Positions 25,640 to 39,019 of a stretch of 64,000 bases of DNA are shown here, one piece after another. A program made the position numbers and the translations under genes. The notes below the pieces were generated by a model. It was not told the DNA's origin, ran no database searches, and saw only the letters and a program-made list of their open reading frames with translations. The stretch spans positions 3,497,784-3,561,783 of the forward strand of contig CP136066.1 in assembly GCA_032622095.1 (NCBI GenBank), read 5' to 3'. Source of the stretch: Siphonodentalium dalli (lineage: Eukaryota > Mollusca > Scaphopoda > Gadilida > Siphonodentaliidae). Within the stretch, counting starts at the first letter, position 1; each line of letters opens with the position of its first letter.

Positions 25640-26118
25640 GACGTTATCAGAATACCGGGTTGTGCTGCCATTTACTTTACAATCTATATGTCAGAGTACC
25701 GGGTTGTGCTGCCATTTACTTTACAATCTATATGTCAGAGTATCGGGTTGTGCTGCCAGTTATCTTACAATATATATGTAAGAGTACCGGGTTATTCTGC
25801 CGTTTACCTTACCATATATACATCAGGGTACCGGGTTATGCTGTTGTTTACCTTACGATATATACGCCAGAGTACCGGGTTGTGCTGCCATTTACTTTAC
25901 AATCTATATGTCAGAGTACCGGGTTGTGCTGCCATTTACCTTACAATATATACGTCAGACTGCCGGGTTAATTTGCGGTTTACCTTACAATATATACGTC
26001 AGAGTACCGGGTTGTGCTGCCATTTACTTTACAAACTATACGTCAGAGTACCGGGTTATGCTGTCACTTACCTTACGATCTATACACCAGACTACCGGGT
26101 TAATTTGCCGTTTACCTT
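25640..26118. repeat. 44-bp minisatellite, about 11 copies
   Basis: The unit begins GAGTACCGGGTTGTGCTGCC and ends with a TTTACTTTACAATCTATATG-like segment. The period of 44 is not a multiple of 3, so the overlapping open frames are by-products. Copies diverge moderately. Confidence 0.9.
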
Positions 26119-26595
26119 ACGATCAGAAGCTACAAGCGGAATCTCTCTTGTGTGGATCAGAAGCCATTTGTGTCACTTCCTGGCTATCAAATCTAAACAA
26201 TGTTACAAGCAAATTGAATCTATATTTGAACTAGGATACCAGTTGATGCCCGGTATGCTATCTGACACATCCTATATGCATATAGTATATGTATAGGTGA
26301 CTACTCTATTTACAAATTGGCGGTTCTGATTGATTGATTTATGGCACGAGTCACATGACAGTGAAACAAGCAAAACGTATATACACTATGTATACTATAA
26401 ACGTATATACACTATGTACACAACTTTGGATATCACATTAATCATTTTTCATTTCATATACGCATGCATGTTATATATACAGCAGTGATTAAATTAGATT
26501 ACACAATAATAGGCGATAAACATAAGAAGTATGATAATGACATGTGTTCACCCATAACAATAAATTATTTCGCTTATATAGAATAAGACACGTTC

Positions 26596-26828
26596 TTAAA
26601 GGCACACCTGAGGAATATGCATAGTCTTTTTATTAGGCTTTGAACAGATAGAATTTCTCTCTCGTAGGGTTCTTCCAAAAGTATAGTCAGGGATAAATTG
26701 TTTTCTGATTTCATCCAAATGACTGCATATGATAACTAAATGGCATTCGTCTCCTAAATATTCTCCACAAATGGTGCATATCATATTGTCATTATCATTC
26801 GGAGATTTCTTCCATCTTGCGCATTATA
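26596..26828 (-). pseudogene. LINE (non-LTR retrotransposon) reverse-transcriptase C-terminal remnant
   Basis: Reading the minus strand gives CARWKKSPN then ICTICGEYLGDECHLVIICS and HLDEIRKQFIPDY. The C-x2-C...GDE-H...C pattern, followed by a helix and an IP.Y motif, is typical of the C-terminal end of many animal LINE reverse transcriptases (CxLCxxxxIGDExHxxxxCP). A stop precedes it and no catalytic YxDD domain is present, so it is a 5'-truncated dead copy. Confidence 0.65.
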
Positions 26829-27438
26829 TTGGCAGTTTATGATTTGCAGTTCTGCGCTTCAGGAGTTATATCGATAGATTAGATGCACTTCTTCTCTGCG
26901 TTTTGCTTTGAAAACTACGTGATCGGGTGTCCACTGCACACACTCTTAGCAATACTGCACCAAACCCACCTAACCCTTGTTTGCGATCTGTCGACTATTA
27001 GCGTATATATATGCTACATCAACAGCAATGACGCCATATAATTGCCCGATGACTATGTCCTATACGATCATCGCGTTGGGATACACATCAAATGCCCGTG
27101 CATACACGTAGTATCGTGCTAAAGTTACCACAATACTCGCATACCAAGCTCGCATGCAATGTGCAACGAACAGAAACCTCACTATTGCGACAATATATAC
27201 GGAAATGTATCTGCCAATGTCTTAAGTCGCGAACTAAAACGTAACTTTAAACTGTGTTATGTTATGTTGAATTCAAATTGCGATATGGTACAGTTTCGAG
27301 TTTTCGCGCATTCTAAATAAAACATAAATACTTAAACTTAAACTGTGTATTTGCATGTGGATATGTTGAACGTGTATTCGATTTATATTAACTTCTCCTC
27401 AAGAGACATTACAGGTAGTGTGTGTTGATGGGATTCAT

Positions 27439-27838
27439 TTAACCCTTTACCCAACAGAACGACCCTGTGCCAATGCATTCTCTTATATATGCGAGTCGAC
27501 CATAGGTCGCCTCGCATATATAAGAGAATGCATTGGCTTAACACATTAAAAATTATAAAATTGTTAAAGAATGTAAGAAAAATGGTAAAAAGTGTTAAAA
27601 AAAGATTTTGTTTTAGGCCAATGCATTCTCTTATATATGCGAGGCGACCTATGGTCGACTCGCATATATAAGAGAATGCATTGGCACAGGGCATAACTGT
27701 AACTATCACAATGTGGTCAAGGAGCCGGTTCCAATGATATCCATATTTGTATGGTTCTATTGAGACAGACCGAAGATATTTTAGGCTGTTGAAGCTTTAT
27801 TTGGCCGGTTTTGGCCGGTTTGTTGGGTAAAGGGTTAT
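27439..27838. mobile_element. Family A piggyBac-like MITE with two hairpin modules
   Basis: TTAA plus CCCTTTACCCAACA on the left; TGTTGGGTAAAGGG plus TTAT on the right (target site slightly mutated). Two palindromes (27473-27535 and 27617-27684) each contain CCAATGCATTCTCTTATATA and its complement; together they are also inverted to each other. No transposase is present, so it is non-autonomous. TTAA target use and CCC ends are piggyBac traits. Confidence 0.85.
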
Positions 27839-28335
27839 CAGTCCATGGGTGTGTGTTGTTGGGATAAATTGCACGGCCCATGAGTTCTTGTTTGTGGGAT
27901 AAATTGAACAGTCCATGAATTTGTGTTGTTGGATGCAATTATTTAGTATGGATGATACATGTTCCAGTTGTTTGGTGTATAACATTATAGCATGACTTTT
28001 CGTTGACTACTAGATTATGGTTCCCCGTTTGGGTGGTTATACATGTATATCACTCCGCAACGCGTCGTGAACAGCAAACACCCAACTGGCAATATATCCA
28101 CGTAGTTAACTTAAATACATGCTCACTTTATTAGACCCGAACATTTTGGTGGTAGTTTTTGTGTCCGGATTCAGCTATTGGTGCGTTCGGTGAGAATACC
28201 ATCATGTTAATAACGACTGGTCTCTACATTTACATGAGTAGGCGCCCTAGTCCGGATTCGGCTATGGGAGTGTTCTGTGTGGAAAATCATGTTAATAACG
28301 ATTGGTCTCTATATGCGTATGGACGCCATCGGTTC
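27839..28335. repeat. Short tandem duplications
   Basis: 27840-27940 has three diverged 40-45-bp units around GGATAAATTG. 28164-28328 holds two copies of an 85-90-bp unit containing CATGTTAATAACGA and TGGTCTCTA. Confidence 0.55.
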
Positions 28336-31250
28336 AATGCCAAATTCATGGAAATATCGAACTGAATATCGCTACAGGCTACCGGGAGTCGAATTCCACT
28401 GAAATTATATAAATTGGAAGAAATGCATTGACTTCCATTGCCATAATGTATCCCTTTGAAGCAAGAATACACAAGGAAATGGCGAACAAACAACCCGCAG
28501 ACTAAACCGATAGCCATCAAACGAGTGAGGCACAATTAACATTATCCCGTGCTTACACGGCATATGAATACGATCCACTGGCTTCGTATGAACATCGATT
28601 CTGAATTTATCAGATAGCACTAGGCTTTTAGTGTATACTCCCCGCCAATCGGATATTATCCATATATCTAATTTCAACATTTACCCTAATACGCATCTTC
28701 TTTGTTATCTCCTTTTATTTTTTCGGGACTAAGTCTCAGTTCTTTACCCAGTCAATATGCGATCCTTTCAAGCCTATGGATATGGTATCGATATATGAGT
28801 CCGAATACCACTTGGTTTCATGAAATCAGACGCCCTTTCAGTCGCTAATTTATTATCATCGAATTTCGAGGTCAGTTACCCGTTTGACTTTCGGCATTTA
28901 ATTTTCCTGGAACGCAGTGTCGGCTCATTATTTGTGTTTTCCGTTTGATACACCGATGAGTAGCGGTTGTATTGATACGCTTTAGTTGGTATATCGATAT
29001 AGATCGAGTTTCGCTCATGAAAGATAAATGGCTGCGGGCTTCGTGATGAAACATTTAATGGTCGCCGCGGCTATTCATCAATTTCATCAAGCATTAACTC
29101 CTTTTATCACTCTCTTATTTGACTTCGCAAGGTCGTATATCATATATCCACAAATGTAAGTTCTGCAACGCTGGTGAAACTCGTTTTCGTATTGTGGCGC
29201 TAAACTGATCATCCAGGGGCTAGGGGTATATTTTGGGGTGTCCATCTTGAATTACACCCCACTTTAAACTAGCCCACATAAGACTTACATCCCTCTGCCG
29301 TTGGAACTTTCTATATGATACCTCATCTTTTCAATTGTTGGACATTTTCAAAGTGACTCCTCCCTATACGGTTGGAACATTTCATTCAACTGATAGTAAT
29401 TTCGGACCAAACATTTATTGTTAACAAAAAGTACAACAATATGTTGTTGGTCTAAAACAGACTATTCCCCACTAGTTACTTTCTGTAATATCAGAAAATA
29501 AGAGCTAATTCAATCGACATGGCATGCGGTGTAACATTTCCAACTTATGTTGTATCATACATAACATTTTCAGCTCTTGAACATTTTGATTACAGTTGCA
29601 TAGCAAAGTCTCTGTGTTCATCCAGAGACCGCGCAACGGGATTTTTATGATCGGATATCGTCTGTTGGAAATCCCGACCATCGTTGTTTTTATAACAGAT
29701 TTGATTCGTCAAAAAAATCAAATGGTAAACACAATATATATATATATATATATTTATTATCTACATAATATATAAAATAGTTGGATATGTTTGTTTGCCT
29801 GTCTGTCTGCATGTCTGAATGTTCGGAGTTTACTCCCAGACCCCCGTACCAATTTCAACAGAATTTGGTGTGGTGAATCAGGGTACACTGGCGGATGTTA
29901 TAGCGGCGTTGGTTTTTCTAAATTTATATATTTTTTTAAATAACTAAATAAATACAAAACAAAATTGAGCAATGAGCAAAATCTAGATATAAAACATTTA
30001 ATTTAAAACAAAATAATAATAGTTTAATTAATATGTTTTAATCCGAAAATTTTACGATGTACGCTCACAGGGACGACATCACCCTAACTCACAGATGGGC
30101 CACATGACCTTCTGTGTTGGGTCCGCAGACCCATATTCCCAGACTGTATATAGGCTTCCAAAGGGATTTCATAATAGGTTATTTCCGTTACATGTTCTCT
30201 GTCATTGCTCATTTTTTATTTACACCACTGTCTGGTATACGTGGATAAAAGAGTTTATTATACATATATTACGAAATCAAATTCCGCCGGAAAGTGATAT
30301 CTTATATCTTGCTTATTTGCTTGTCTTCGAAAAATAAGCCAGTACAATTATATGTCACCGGTATTGTATTGCGGGACCAATACGACATTCATTTTTACTG
30401 GCAGTTAACTTGTAATCGATGTACATGTTTTGTTTTGCAATACACTCTAACTTTAGAAGGTATTTCTTGCATCACCACTATGATTAACAGTAATAATTGT
30501 GATCAACATCAAATATTATTCCCAGCGGTAACATGTATGAAAATACGGTTAATAGTTATCATGACTACTGCATAACGAAACATATTTGCGGTTCAATTCA
30601 AATTCAAGTTTGAATTTAAATCGAATGTTAAGACAAGAGAAATACCTATGTCTAAGTTAGAGCTATTATTAGGACTGTTTAGCTCGCGTGTTTCGCCAAT
30701 ATGAAATAGATATGTATTTCAAAGTTGGAGATAAACATTATACAAACACAAGCTCTGACTAGCTTTTGGCCGACTCTATAACAAATCGTATATAAATTAC
30801 ACAAACTATATATAAGTTACCCTGTAGTTTGTAATAACTTATAATGAACAGTTATAGTTTGATTATCAATTAATTAACTAGCTATTTCATATTAAAAAAT
30901 TTAAAAATCTGGAACTTCAGTATGACTTAATCTGCCACTAGCAGTAAAGAGAACGTTTTAGCTTGAATTTCATATTTCAGAGGTTTTGGAGTGCTTTCAA
31001 CGTCTAGACAAAAATTATTATCTCATATTATAATAATGTAAATATAATGTTAAAGTTGTGATGTTATTTACCTTTAATGATAACTAATAGTAAGATGTGC
31101 GTGTTCGTTTGTAATCATCTATATGATCAGTATTAGTTCAGCTACTCTAACTGCAGGGCACATGTTACTCCTCTATTATATATATTAACTGCAACCTATA
31201 TAAGTTAGCAGATAACACGGACAGTAGATAGGTTTCGTAAAATTCACGGG
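28336..31250. other. Intron 2 AT-rich sequence
   Basis: No exon is recognised. There is a (TA)n run at 29735-29753. 30728-30860 and 31913-32060 share CAAACACAAGCTCTGA and neighbouring motifs, and flank the AT-rich array as direct repeats. Confidence 0.45.
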
Positions 31251-31254
31251 CAAC

Positions 31255-31890
31255 AGTTAATAATATATATAATAATTCACATGTTCATGTTCATAAGATA
31301 AGATAATATATATAATAATTCACATGTTCATGTTCATAAGATAAGATAATATATATAATAATTCACATGTTCATAAGATAAGATAATATATATAATAATT
31401 CACATGTTCATAAGATAAGATAATATATATAATAATTCACATGTTCATAAGATAAGATAATATATATAATAATTCACATGTTCATAAGATAAGATAATAT
31501 ATATAATAATTCACATGTTCATGTTCATAAGATAAGATAATATATATAATAATTCACATGTTCATAAGATAAGATAATATATATAATAATTCACATGTTC
31601 ATAAGATAAGATAATATATATAATAATTCACATGTTCATAAGATAAGATAATATATATAATAATTCACATGTTCATGTTCATAAGATAAGATAATATATA
31701 TAATAATTCACATGTTCATAAGATAAGATAATATATATAATAATTCACATGTTCATAAGATAAGATAATATATATAATAATTCACATGTTCATGTTCATA
31801 AGATAAGATAATATATATAATAATTCACATGTTCATAAGATAAGATAATATATATAATAATTCACATGTTCATAAGATAAGATAGATAAG
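31255..31890. repeat. AT-rich minisatellite, about 16 copies
   Basis: Units of 36 or 42 bp carry ATATATAATAATTCACATGT and TCATAAGATAAGATA. The longer form has an extra GTTCAT hexamer. Copies are nearly identical, with short- and long-form units interspersed. Confidence 0.95.
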
Positions 31891-32245
31891 ATCGATGTAT
31901 TGTAAGTCTGAGGTAAAAACATTATGCAAACACAAGCTCTGAAGAGCATTCGACCGATTGTAGAGACTTACACATATATAATTAAACACATATCAATTTT
32001 GTACAAGTTAAAATAAGTTATCCTTGTTACCTACCTAACTGTAAGTTGTAACAGTTAACATTTTAATTTATCGAGTAATAAAATGACACTCAGTCCACAA
32101 GTATAGCCATCACTTAACAAGCTTCGGACATTCCACTTGCAAGCAGCTATTACATGAGAACATAACCTATGTGATAGTATATATATATATATATATATAT
32201 ATGCCTCCATATGTGTTATCGTTTCTTGCATAATACTGACACTAA

Positions 32246-34661
32246 GGGTGGATACACACATGCATGTAATCTCTGCAAATATCGTGTATTTGGAGTTTTA
32301 CATGGATCATATACACCGTGTAATGTGTGTCCGCTGACAACCCAATCATTGCGACTGTGTTTGACCACAGTGAGTTAAACTCTGAACCGCTGAAGAGCCG
32401 TTGACTGGGACGAAGTCGTCAGGCCGCTTAAAATAATTATTCGCGCGATAACTCAAATGGTCGACGTTCTGTTTAAATATTGTCAGTCTTCTGTTGATGT
32501 TAAGGGTCAGACGCACGTTTTGCCAAAATTTCCTGGTATTTCAAAATGTATTTTCTCTAAATCTATCAGGAATATCTTTGTGAAATTTTGTACAAGAGAT
32601 TATTGTGGTACCATACATAAGAACCATTGGACATTTGGTTATTATAATCTCATTTACTTTACTTTTATGGCATGAAAAATCTTTAAAATTTCACTGTGTT
32701 CAGGTACCGAGAACTACTGTAAAATATATTTTTTTCGAAAGTGCATTTCATATATACATGATATCATATCTGAAGATCATGAGAGGAGACTTAATTTTTC
32801 TTGATTCTAATGTGGAGCTTTGATTCATTACAAATACGTGCAATTGATATAAAATACATACCCCGCGTATCGCTGATTATGACGACAAAATTTCTTGGTA
32901 CATCATGGGATGATTATTTTCATTCAGAAAGACAACTACCATAAATAATGTTTTATTATTGAGAATTTTCATGCCATGCTTGTTGGTCATTGAAAAATTG
33001 GGCTCAGTTGAGTTCTGGGTCATGGGTTCATAACCAAGTTAAATCTGACCACCATATCTCTTAACACTGTGGCCTAATTTCTGTTGATTGCTCCCTGCTT
33101 GAGTGGACAGCACCACATTTGAACATTTGTTTTCATTGGGCTGGCATATTTGTGACTGCTTTATTCTTCATTATAATACATGGGGTATGATGCTATAATA
33201 TGCAATTAAAAAGCTAACTCAACATTATGATACAAATGAAGCCTCCTCTCATGGAGTCAAGATAATAAGCTAGTTGATGGTTGACATGTTGTTTGAAATT
33301 ATAAATTTTTCTGGCAGTTCTCGGTACCTAAAGGGACAGAAACGAAACAAATATTTTCAACCTCTCAAATGTATTAAAATCCATTATTGTTATTGTCTCT
33401 TTATAATTGCTCTGATTCTATATACAATGAAAATTATCATATGTAAAATTCAAGATTTTTCACTAGATAGATCCAGAGAAATTCTTTGTTGAAAATCACT
33501 TGCCATTTCTGGCTGGATTTACTGTGATTTATGCAAAACGTGCGTCTCCCCCTTAATACCAGTGATGGCCTCTTCCCCAACGCAGGGGGCTATGACTCCC
33601 AACATGCACGGGGAGCTATATTATCCCAGAAGCTACCGAATTCACCATTGCATATTTCCTCGACGGGGGGTGTGCATGCAGCACCCTGAGTCCTGACACC
33701 CTGCTTTATAAATATCGTAGGCATGGCTGTCGTGTCTGTTTTATACTAGTGATTAATCTAATATGCAGCAATTTATGCTATTCATATAATTATGAACATA
33801 TTATACAGCTTTAAATTTGAATGCATGGTGTTGCTGTTTGTCTTCATTCGGCGAAAGGGTTGCCTAGCTACGAGTTCCCAACTACGTCACCTTTCCTTTC
33901 TTGTGTTATACAGTTATACATATATATACGCAAAATTTACAGCTATGGAATATTTAAGTAACACATTATATTGTAATTCTTGCCCAGTTAATCCCGGCTG
34001 ATACATTCAATTAACTCCCTTAGTTATTGGAAGCTTTCGAGAACCAGCCCCTCCCCCAATCATGGATTATGGTCGAAAATGTTATAATTCAAGCTTGTGA
34101 CGGGTAGGAGCTTGATCAACCTTTGGCTTGAGAAACATATATATAAATGGGGGGGGGGGGTGTCACTCTTTTTAATTTCAACGCTGTACCTGCATTATTT
34201 TTTGGCGCTATAATGAATATTTGCAATCCCAATTGAATTAATGTTATCACATGAGCTCGCTCTCAAATTATCAGAGAAATCTCAACAAGCCGGTATCATC
34301 CTATAAAAGAATTCTGCATATTTTATGTTTGTTTTTGGATGACCCTGTTTCCAAGAAATGGCAGAAACAAATCAAGTATAAAATCGACCGGCTCTAATCC
34401 ACTTTTCGAATGAATTATAACTCGTGAAAAACAGCAACATATATCAGACAAGAATTACTCATTTCGGCATCCATGAAAGAAGACATGTTTATGACTGACC
34501 TGAAATTTCTTGATGGCAGTTTGTTTGATAATGGCTTATAACTACTCACTGGTGAAATTGACCTCTCGCGCGCAGGTAATTACTTTTGTCAATTATTGGT
34601 GTGGCCATGTAAAATACATGTATTTTACATACAGACATTACATGCATGTGTGTATCCACCC
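32246..34661. mobile_element. PIF/Harbinger-like non-autonomous element, 2.4 kb
   Basis: TIRs are GGGTGGATACACACATGCAT at the left and its complement at the right end, flanked on both sides by TAA, the 3-bp target typical of PIF/Harbinger. Internal inverted stretches (GACGCACGTTTTGC near 32510 and complement near 33538; GAGAGGAGAC near 32780 and complement near 33245) suggest a decayed foldback interior. No transposase frame is seen. Confidence 0.65.
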
Positions 34662-34664
34662 TAA

Positions 34665-35077
34665 GGCTACGTTCATACACTGGCAATTTGCACGGTATGG
34701 TTTGTATGCATTTTGTCGCAGAAAACGATATGGCGCCATAATATGAATGGACAAAACGGCATATAGTGCATATGTGCCATAGCTAACTACATGCGAAGTA
34801 AAATATCCGTAGTTCCACTAGTAACGATGCTACTGGAATTTGCCTGTAAAAATCGTGCAATTATCTTGCAAAAAATAATCATACAGGTATTTGAAGGCAA
34901 ATTCCAGTAGCACTGTTACAAGTGGAATTAGATAAATGTTACTTCTCATGTCTTTCACTTTGGTAAAGATGCATGTTATGTGCACGGTTCCGTTCATATT
35001 CTGGCACCGTGTGGTTTTCTATGATGAAATGCCCGCAAAAACATACCGTGCAAAATTGCCAGCGTATGAACGTACCC
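34665..35077. mobile_element. Harbinger-like MITE abutting ERG exon 3
   Basis: The left end GGCTACGTTCATACACTGGC and the right end GCCAGCGTATGAACGTACCC are inverted, with TAA on both sides. The left TAA is shared with the 2.4-kb element before it. An internal inverted pair (GCTACTGGAATTTGCCT near 34828 and complement near 34890) forms a second stem. The right TAA ends at 35080, 25 bp from the exon start. Confidence 0.8.
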
Positions 35078-35105
35078 TAAATAATCGCACCCAATTATTT
35101 TTCAG

Positions 35106-35305
35106 CTCTCCTAAGTGCCGCCATATTTGGTAACGTTTCTTCCATAATGTTGAGGTTGTATCAGGGCTCGGATGAGTACCACGAGAAGGGGACGAGTGTT
35201 AAAGAGTTCGTTAACTTCCATCATTTACCGAAGCCATTAGCGACGCGTCTTCAGGAATCGTTTCAACATGCGTGGACATATACTAAAGGAGTCGACATGA
35301 ACAAC
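35106..35305 (+). CDS. erg: ERG channel exon 3: end of S6 and C-linker
   Basis: The acceptor is TTATTTTTCAG. The first two bases complete Ser311 with the T left by exon 2, giving G-S-L-L-S-A-A-I-F-G-N-V, which aligns to hERG G648-V659. The C-linker follows through residue 377, including FQHAWTYTKGVDMNN, closely matching the family. The donor is GTGAGTTATT, phase 0. Ser314 sits at the hERG Tyr652 position, while Phe318 keeps the hERG Phe656 position. An open frame starting only at the internal ATG at 35147 would miss the S6 end. The exon begins 25 bp after the right end of a Harbinger-like MITE. Confidence 0.95.
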
Positions 35306-35348
35306 GTGAGTTATTAAAGCGGTACTCTACACTCACCCAAGTCATTTA

Positions 35349-36128
35349 AGCCCCGGTTCCATATCCCCGATTTTCCACCCCGAATGTTCCCGAATGACTC
35401 CCGAATCATAATTTTGCAAAAATCGTGGAGTAAGTTCGGGACGAGTCGGTACAGTGAATTTTTACCCCCGAACATGATCGGGGATATCGGTGCTATCGGG
35501 GTCGATTCGGGACGATTCTGGGCCCGCTCCCGACAGTTTTGAAATGTTCAAAACTATCGGGAACCAAGCCGAATCGCTCCCGATTTGTCAATCATCGGGA
35601 GAAATTCGGGAGCAATTCGGCACCTATTCGGGAGTAGTCGGCAGTATTCGGCAATATTCGGGTGGATATTCTGGAGTAGTCGGCAGTATTCGGTAGCTTA
35701 TTCCCGAATTCGCCATGTGTGGCTGCTTTTATTCTGAGATCCGGTGTATCTGCAAAATTCGGCATCGATTCGGGACGTTCGGCAGCAATTGAATACCAAT
35801 TCGGTGTTTATTCGGCATCAATTCGGTACCAGTTCGGCATTGATTCGGGATATTCGGCAACAAGTCGGTAGTAATCTGGGCAATTCGGCAGCTACTCGCA
35901 CGAAATTTCGGTATCAGTTCGGGATAATTCTTTATCATTCGGAAGAAATTCGGAAGCATTCTGGAATACTCGGCAATGTTCGGGACGATTAAATTTTGTC
36001 ATCAGTTCGGCGGCTTTTGGAATAAACTCGTCCATAATTCTCTCGAATGCTGCCGATTTGGTCTGGTCCCGAATTGGTGCCGAATATACTAATTCGGGAC
36101 AGAAAATCGGGAATATGGAACCGGGGCA
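35349..36128. mobile_element. TIR element filled with ATTCGG motifs
   Basis: The ends CCCCGGTTCCATATCCCCGA and the complement of TCGGGAATATGGAACCGGGG are inverted. The interior is built from dozens of short ATTCGGGA/ATTCGGCA variants. It interrupts the dispersed repeat whose halves are at 35316-35348 and 36129-36193, which supports insertion. Confidence 0.75.
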
Positions 36129-36193
36129 TTACGGGACCATCTCCTTTTATACTGAACAAAATATATGCAACAAATGGATGAATACATAATAAT

Positions 36194-36443
36194 TTAACCC
36201 TTTGAGTGCCAGGTCGATTTTTGTATCAACCCATATACCCTGTGCCAATGCATTCTCTTATATATACGAGTCGACCATAGGTCGCCTCGCATATATAAGA
36301 GAATGCATTGGCCTAACAAATGCTTTTTATTTATTTTTTTTACAATTTTTTACAATTTTAATAATTTATTCTTATATTCTTTAACAGACTTATATTTTAG
36401 GTTTAGGGCCGATGAGATCGGCCCCTGGCACTCAAACGGTTAA
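36194..36443. mobile_element. Family B piggyBac-like MITE with one hairpin module
   Basis: TTAA plus CCCTTTGAGTGCCAGG at the left and CCTGGCACTCAAACGG plus TTAA at the right. It contains only the left palindrome (36245-36312). The AT-rich remainder is shared with the copy at 54505. Confidence 0.85.
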
Positions 36444-36469
36444 AGCAGTATTGTACAATAAATATGGCC

Positions 36470-36735
36470 ATTTGTGGGACCATCTTCCTTTCATACTCAA
36501 CATAATAATGTGAAACAAATGCATAGCTATATAGGAAGTTAAAGGGGTACTATACACTAAATCCGGCCATTTATGGGACCATCTCCTTTTATACTCAACA
36601 TAATATATGCAATAAATGAATGAAATTGAGTCATATATAGATGCAAAACTACAATCATATGCTCTATGAACAATGCAAACAGCATGGTAATTTTAATGAA
36701 AATGAGTTTATGGCTCGAATGTAACGTCGTCATGG
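36470..36735. repeat. Dispersed repeat copies
   Basis: 36547-36735 resembles 59833-60000 (TTTATGGGACCA, TATGCAA.AAA.GAATGA, GTTCTATGAAC-like segments) and the sequence around 36129-36193. The family is unknown. Confidence 0.6.
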
Positions 36736-37171
36736 TATACACAAAGTTCAGAAAAACGTTCTGCGCGACGACGTTGATAACAACCCTGCCCAGTATCCGA
36801 ATCCCAAACCTGGTATGCCACTTTAGTATACGCTGAACAAGTCACACTGGTGGTTTAAGCTTTGATACATAATTCGACATTCAAACCCTCACCTATTCAT
36901 CACAGCGTCACTAAGAACGTGATGGGCAGAACAAACCAAAAGTTCAGAATCGGAAACGGAATTCAATAAAGCACTCCATCACTGTCTCCTGTGCCTGGTT
37001 ATGTTCGTTCGTATCGCGACCTTTGACATCCGATGTCAAGGATTAATTCCAAATTGTTTCCCGAGAAAACAGAAACAAATCCCTATCAGACGTGTGCTCT
37101 TTATTCTGTAAATCGATCGCAAACAAATGGCAATCGATCTGATGATTCTTGTTAACCCCCAGTGTTGGTGT

Positions 37172-37456
37172 CCATGCACTCTAAATCGCGTATAGAGTAA
37201 CATTCTACCCAACGCAATGGGGCATATAGCACCACGCGAACGTTGGGAATATTTTACCCAATGTTGGGCACATTTTTTACTCAACGCAGGGTAACAATTT
37301 ACCCAATATTAATTTACGGGTACAAAATAATCCCCAACGCATGCGCAGAAGGGAAATTACTGTTGGGTATATTTGAGTAAGGTTACCCAACGTCCGCGTG
37401 GTGCTATATACACCATTGTGTTGGTTAAAATTTTCCCAACGCGATTTAGGGCACAC
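37172..37456. mobile_element. TIR MITE with CCCAACG motifs
   Basis: Inverted ends contain CACTCTAAATCGCG and CGCGATTTAGGGCAC. Inner inverted stretches include ATATAGCACCACGCGAACGT and its near-complement at about 37390-37410. Several CCCAACG/CGTTGGG motifs recur inside. Confidence 0.7.
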
Positions 37457-39019
37457 ATGTCTTGAACGTCCGTACGTGACAAATATAGTAGTATATACAT
37501 GCGACATGAGTATACATAACCAATCTACATGTGTATCAAACTATGGAAGTCCTATATTCCACATATAATATATACGCTAAAATGTTTATTTTAATTTAGT
37601 TTAAATGTGGTCCGTACATGTATGTTCCATAAGGGAATTTTATTTTGTAAACCAAACCACTACCGACCCCTCCGGATGTACATATGATCTCACACGATTC
37701 GTTACAATGTATTTTTGGTCTTTACTAAGAACGAAGATGCACTCGTTGTATGGAGGAACTCGGCGATAAATACAACAATTCTATGAACTGCCCTCAGCTA
37801 ACTGACTTCAGAAGGAACTATTTGAGCGCGTACTCTCACAATAGACCGAACACAATTATATTGCATGATATCTTCGATACAACATCATAAATATTACAGC
37901 AAATATGTCAATATATCTACAAAAAAAGGCCCAACACTAAATTGTTACTAATGATCGATTCCTGAGGATGAACGAAACATACACACCTCATTAACCACAT
38001 GTACAGAGAATCGTCCCACACATATCATGTTCCACAAATACTTATACCATAGTGTTATCATACACATAGTTATGTACATACATATGAACGTCTACACATG
38101 TACAGGTACACCACCTCAGTGTTTCTCCTAATATCTGATATGTATTTATATTATTCTTTCATTTATAAATGAGGACAATTGCACTCATGAATGTCAAATT
38201 AGACGATTAGTTTATAATACTAAATTGAATTGAATTAAAATTATACATTAATAACTGTGTGATATAAAATAAACTTGGCAATTCTTCACATCTGAAATTA
38301 ATCAACTGGAACCGGGTCCATACGGTAATGGCATTACGTTGATGGATTATCTCCCTATTCACGTGGCGTCGGGCGCCGAACTTTGATTGACGGCTCCAAT
38401 CAGGCATATTGCGCTATACGTCTCCAATCCAAATAACTTAATCGTGTTGCACAAAAAGCCCAGGAAAAACCTCGTTGGATCGAATACAGGCGGAGATATT
38501 AGAATGTTGGGATGTATTGGCCGAGTAAACAGCGATCTAGATTGAATTGAACTATTGGAGTGGTTTGTGTAATGCCGCTTTGTGGTGTATCGGAATGAAT
38601 GATGGTGGGTGCCGACCAATTACATTAAGGAACATGTGTTTAGTGGCCGTCGTCGCTACACCAGCCAATTTATCTCGTAGTTGTAAGATGACGGCAAATT
38701 TCCCACATCTTCCACAGAAGTATGGATTACCTCGAATCCAGATGTAAATATTTACAATTGAGCGTAGTTTTGACAATGTTTTCTATTGAGTGGTTTGGTA
38801 GATTGTTTTGAAATTGTCGGCGATATTAGTAGAATGCTACATTCCCTGAATACTAACGTATCAGTTTCACGAACTCGAACAAGTGTATAATATGTCTTTA
38901 ATTGTTTCCTGCAATACGCATGACTCCTGCTATTATTTTATTATGTTTCCTTGACAACCACTTCAAATGAATAATGTACCATTCCGATGCCCATTTAACT
39001 GAGTGGAAAAATATATTTA
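37457..39019. other. Intron 3 sequence with a partial dispersed repeat
   Basis: No exon is recognised. 38715-38905 is a diverged copy of the repeat at 39200-39395 and carries an intact single TTAA (38893 region) where the 39393 piggyBac-like element has inserted in its relative. Confidence 0.5.

Noticed and set aside
25562-26296. 244-codon ORF over the 44-bp array as a protein
   Set aside because: The 44-bp period rotates the frame, and the open reading is an accident of stop-poor units.
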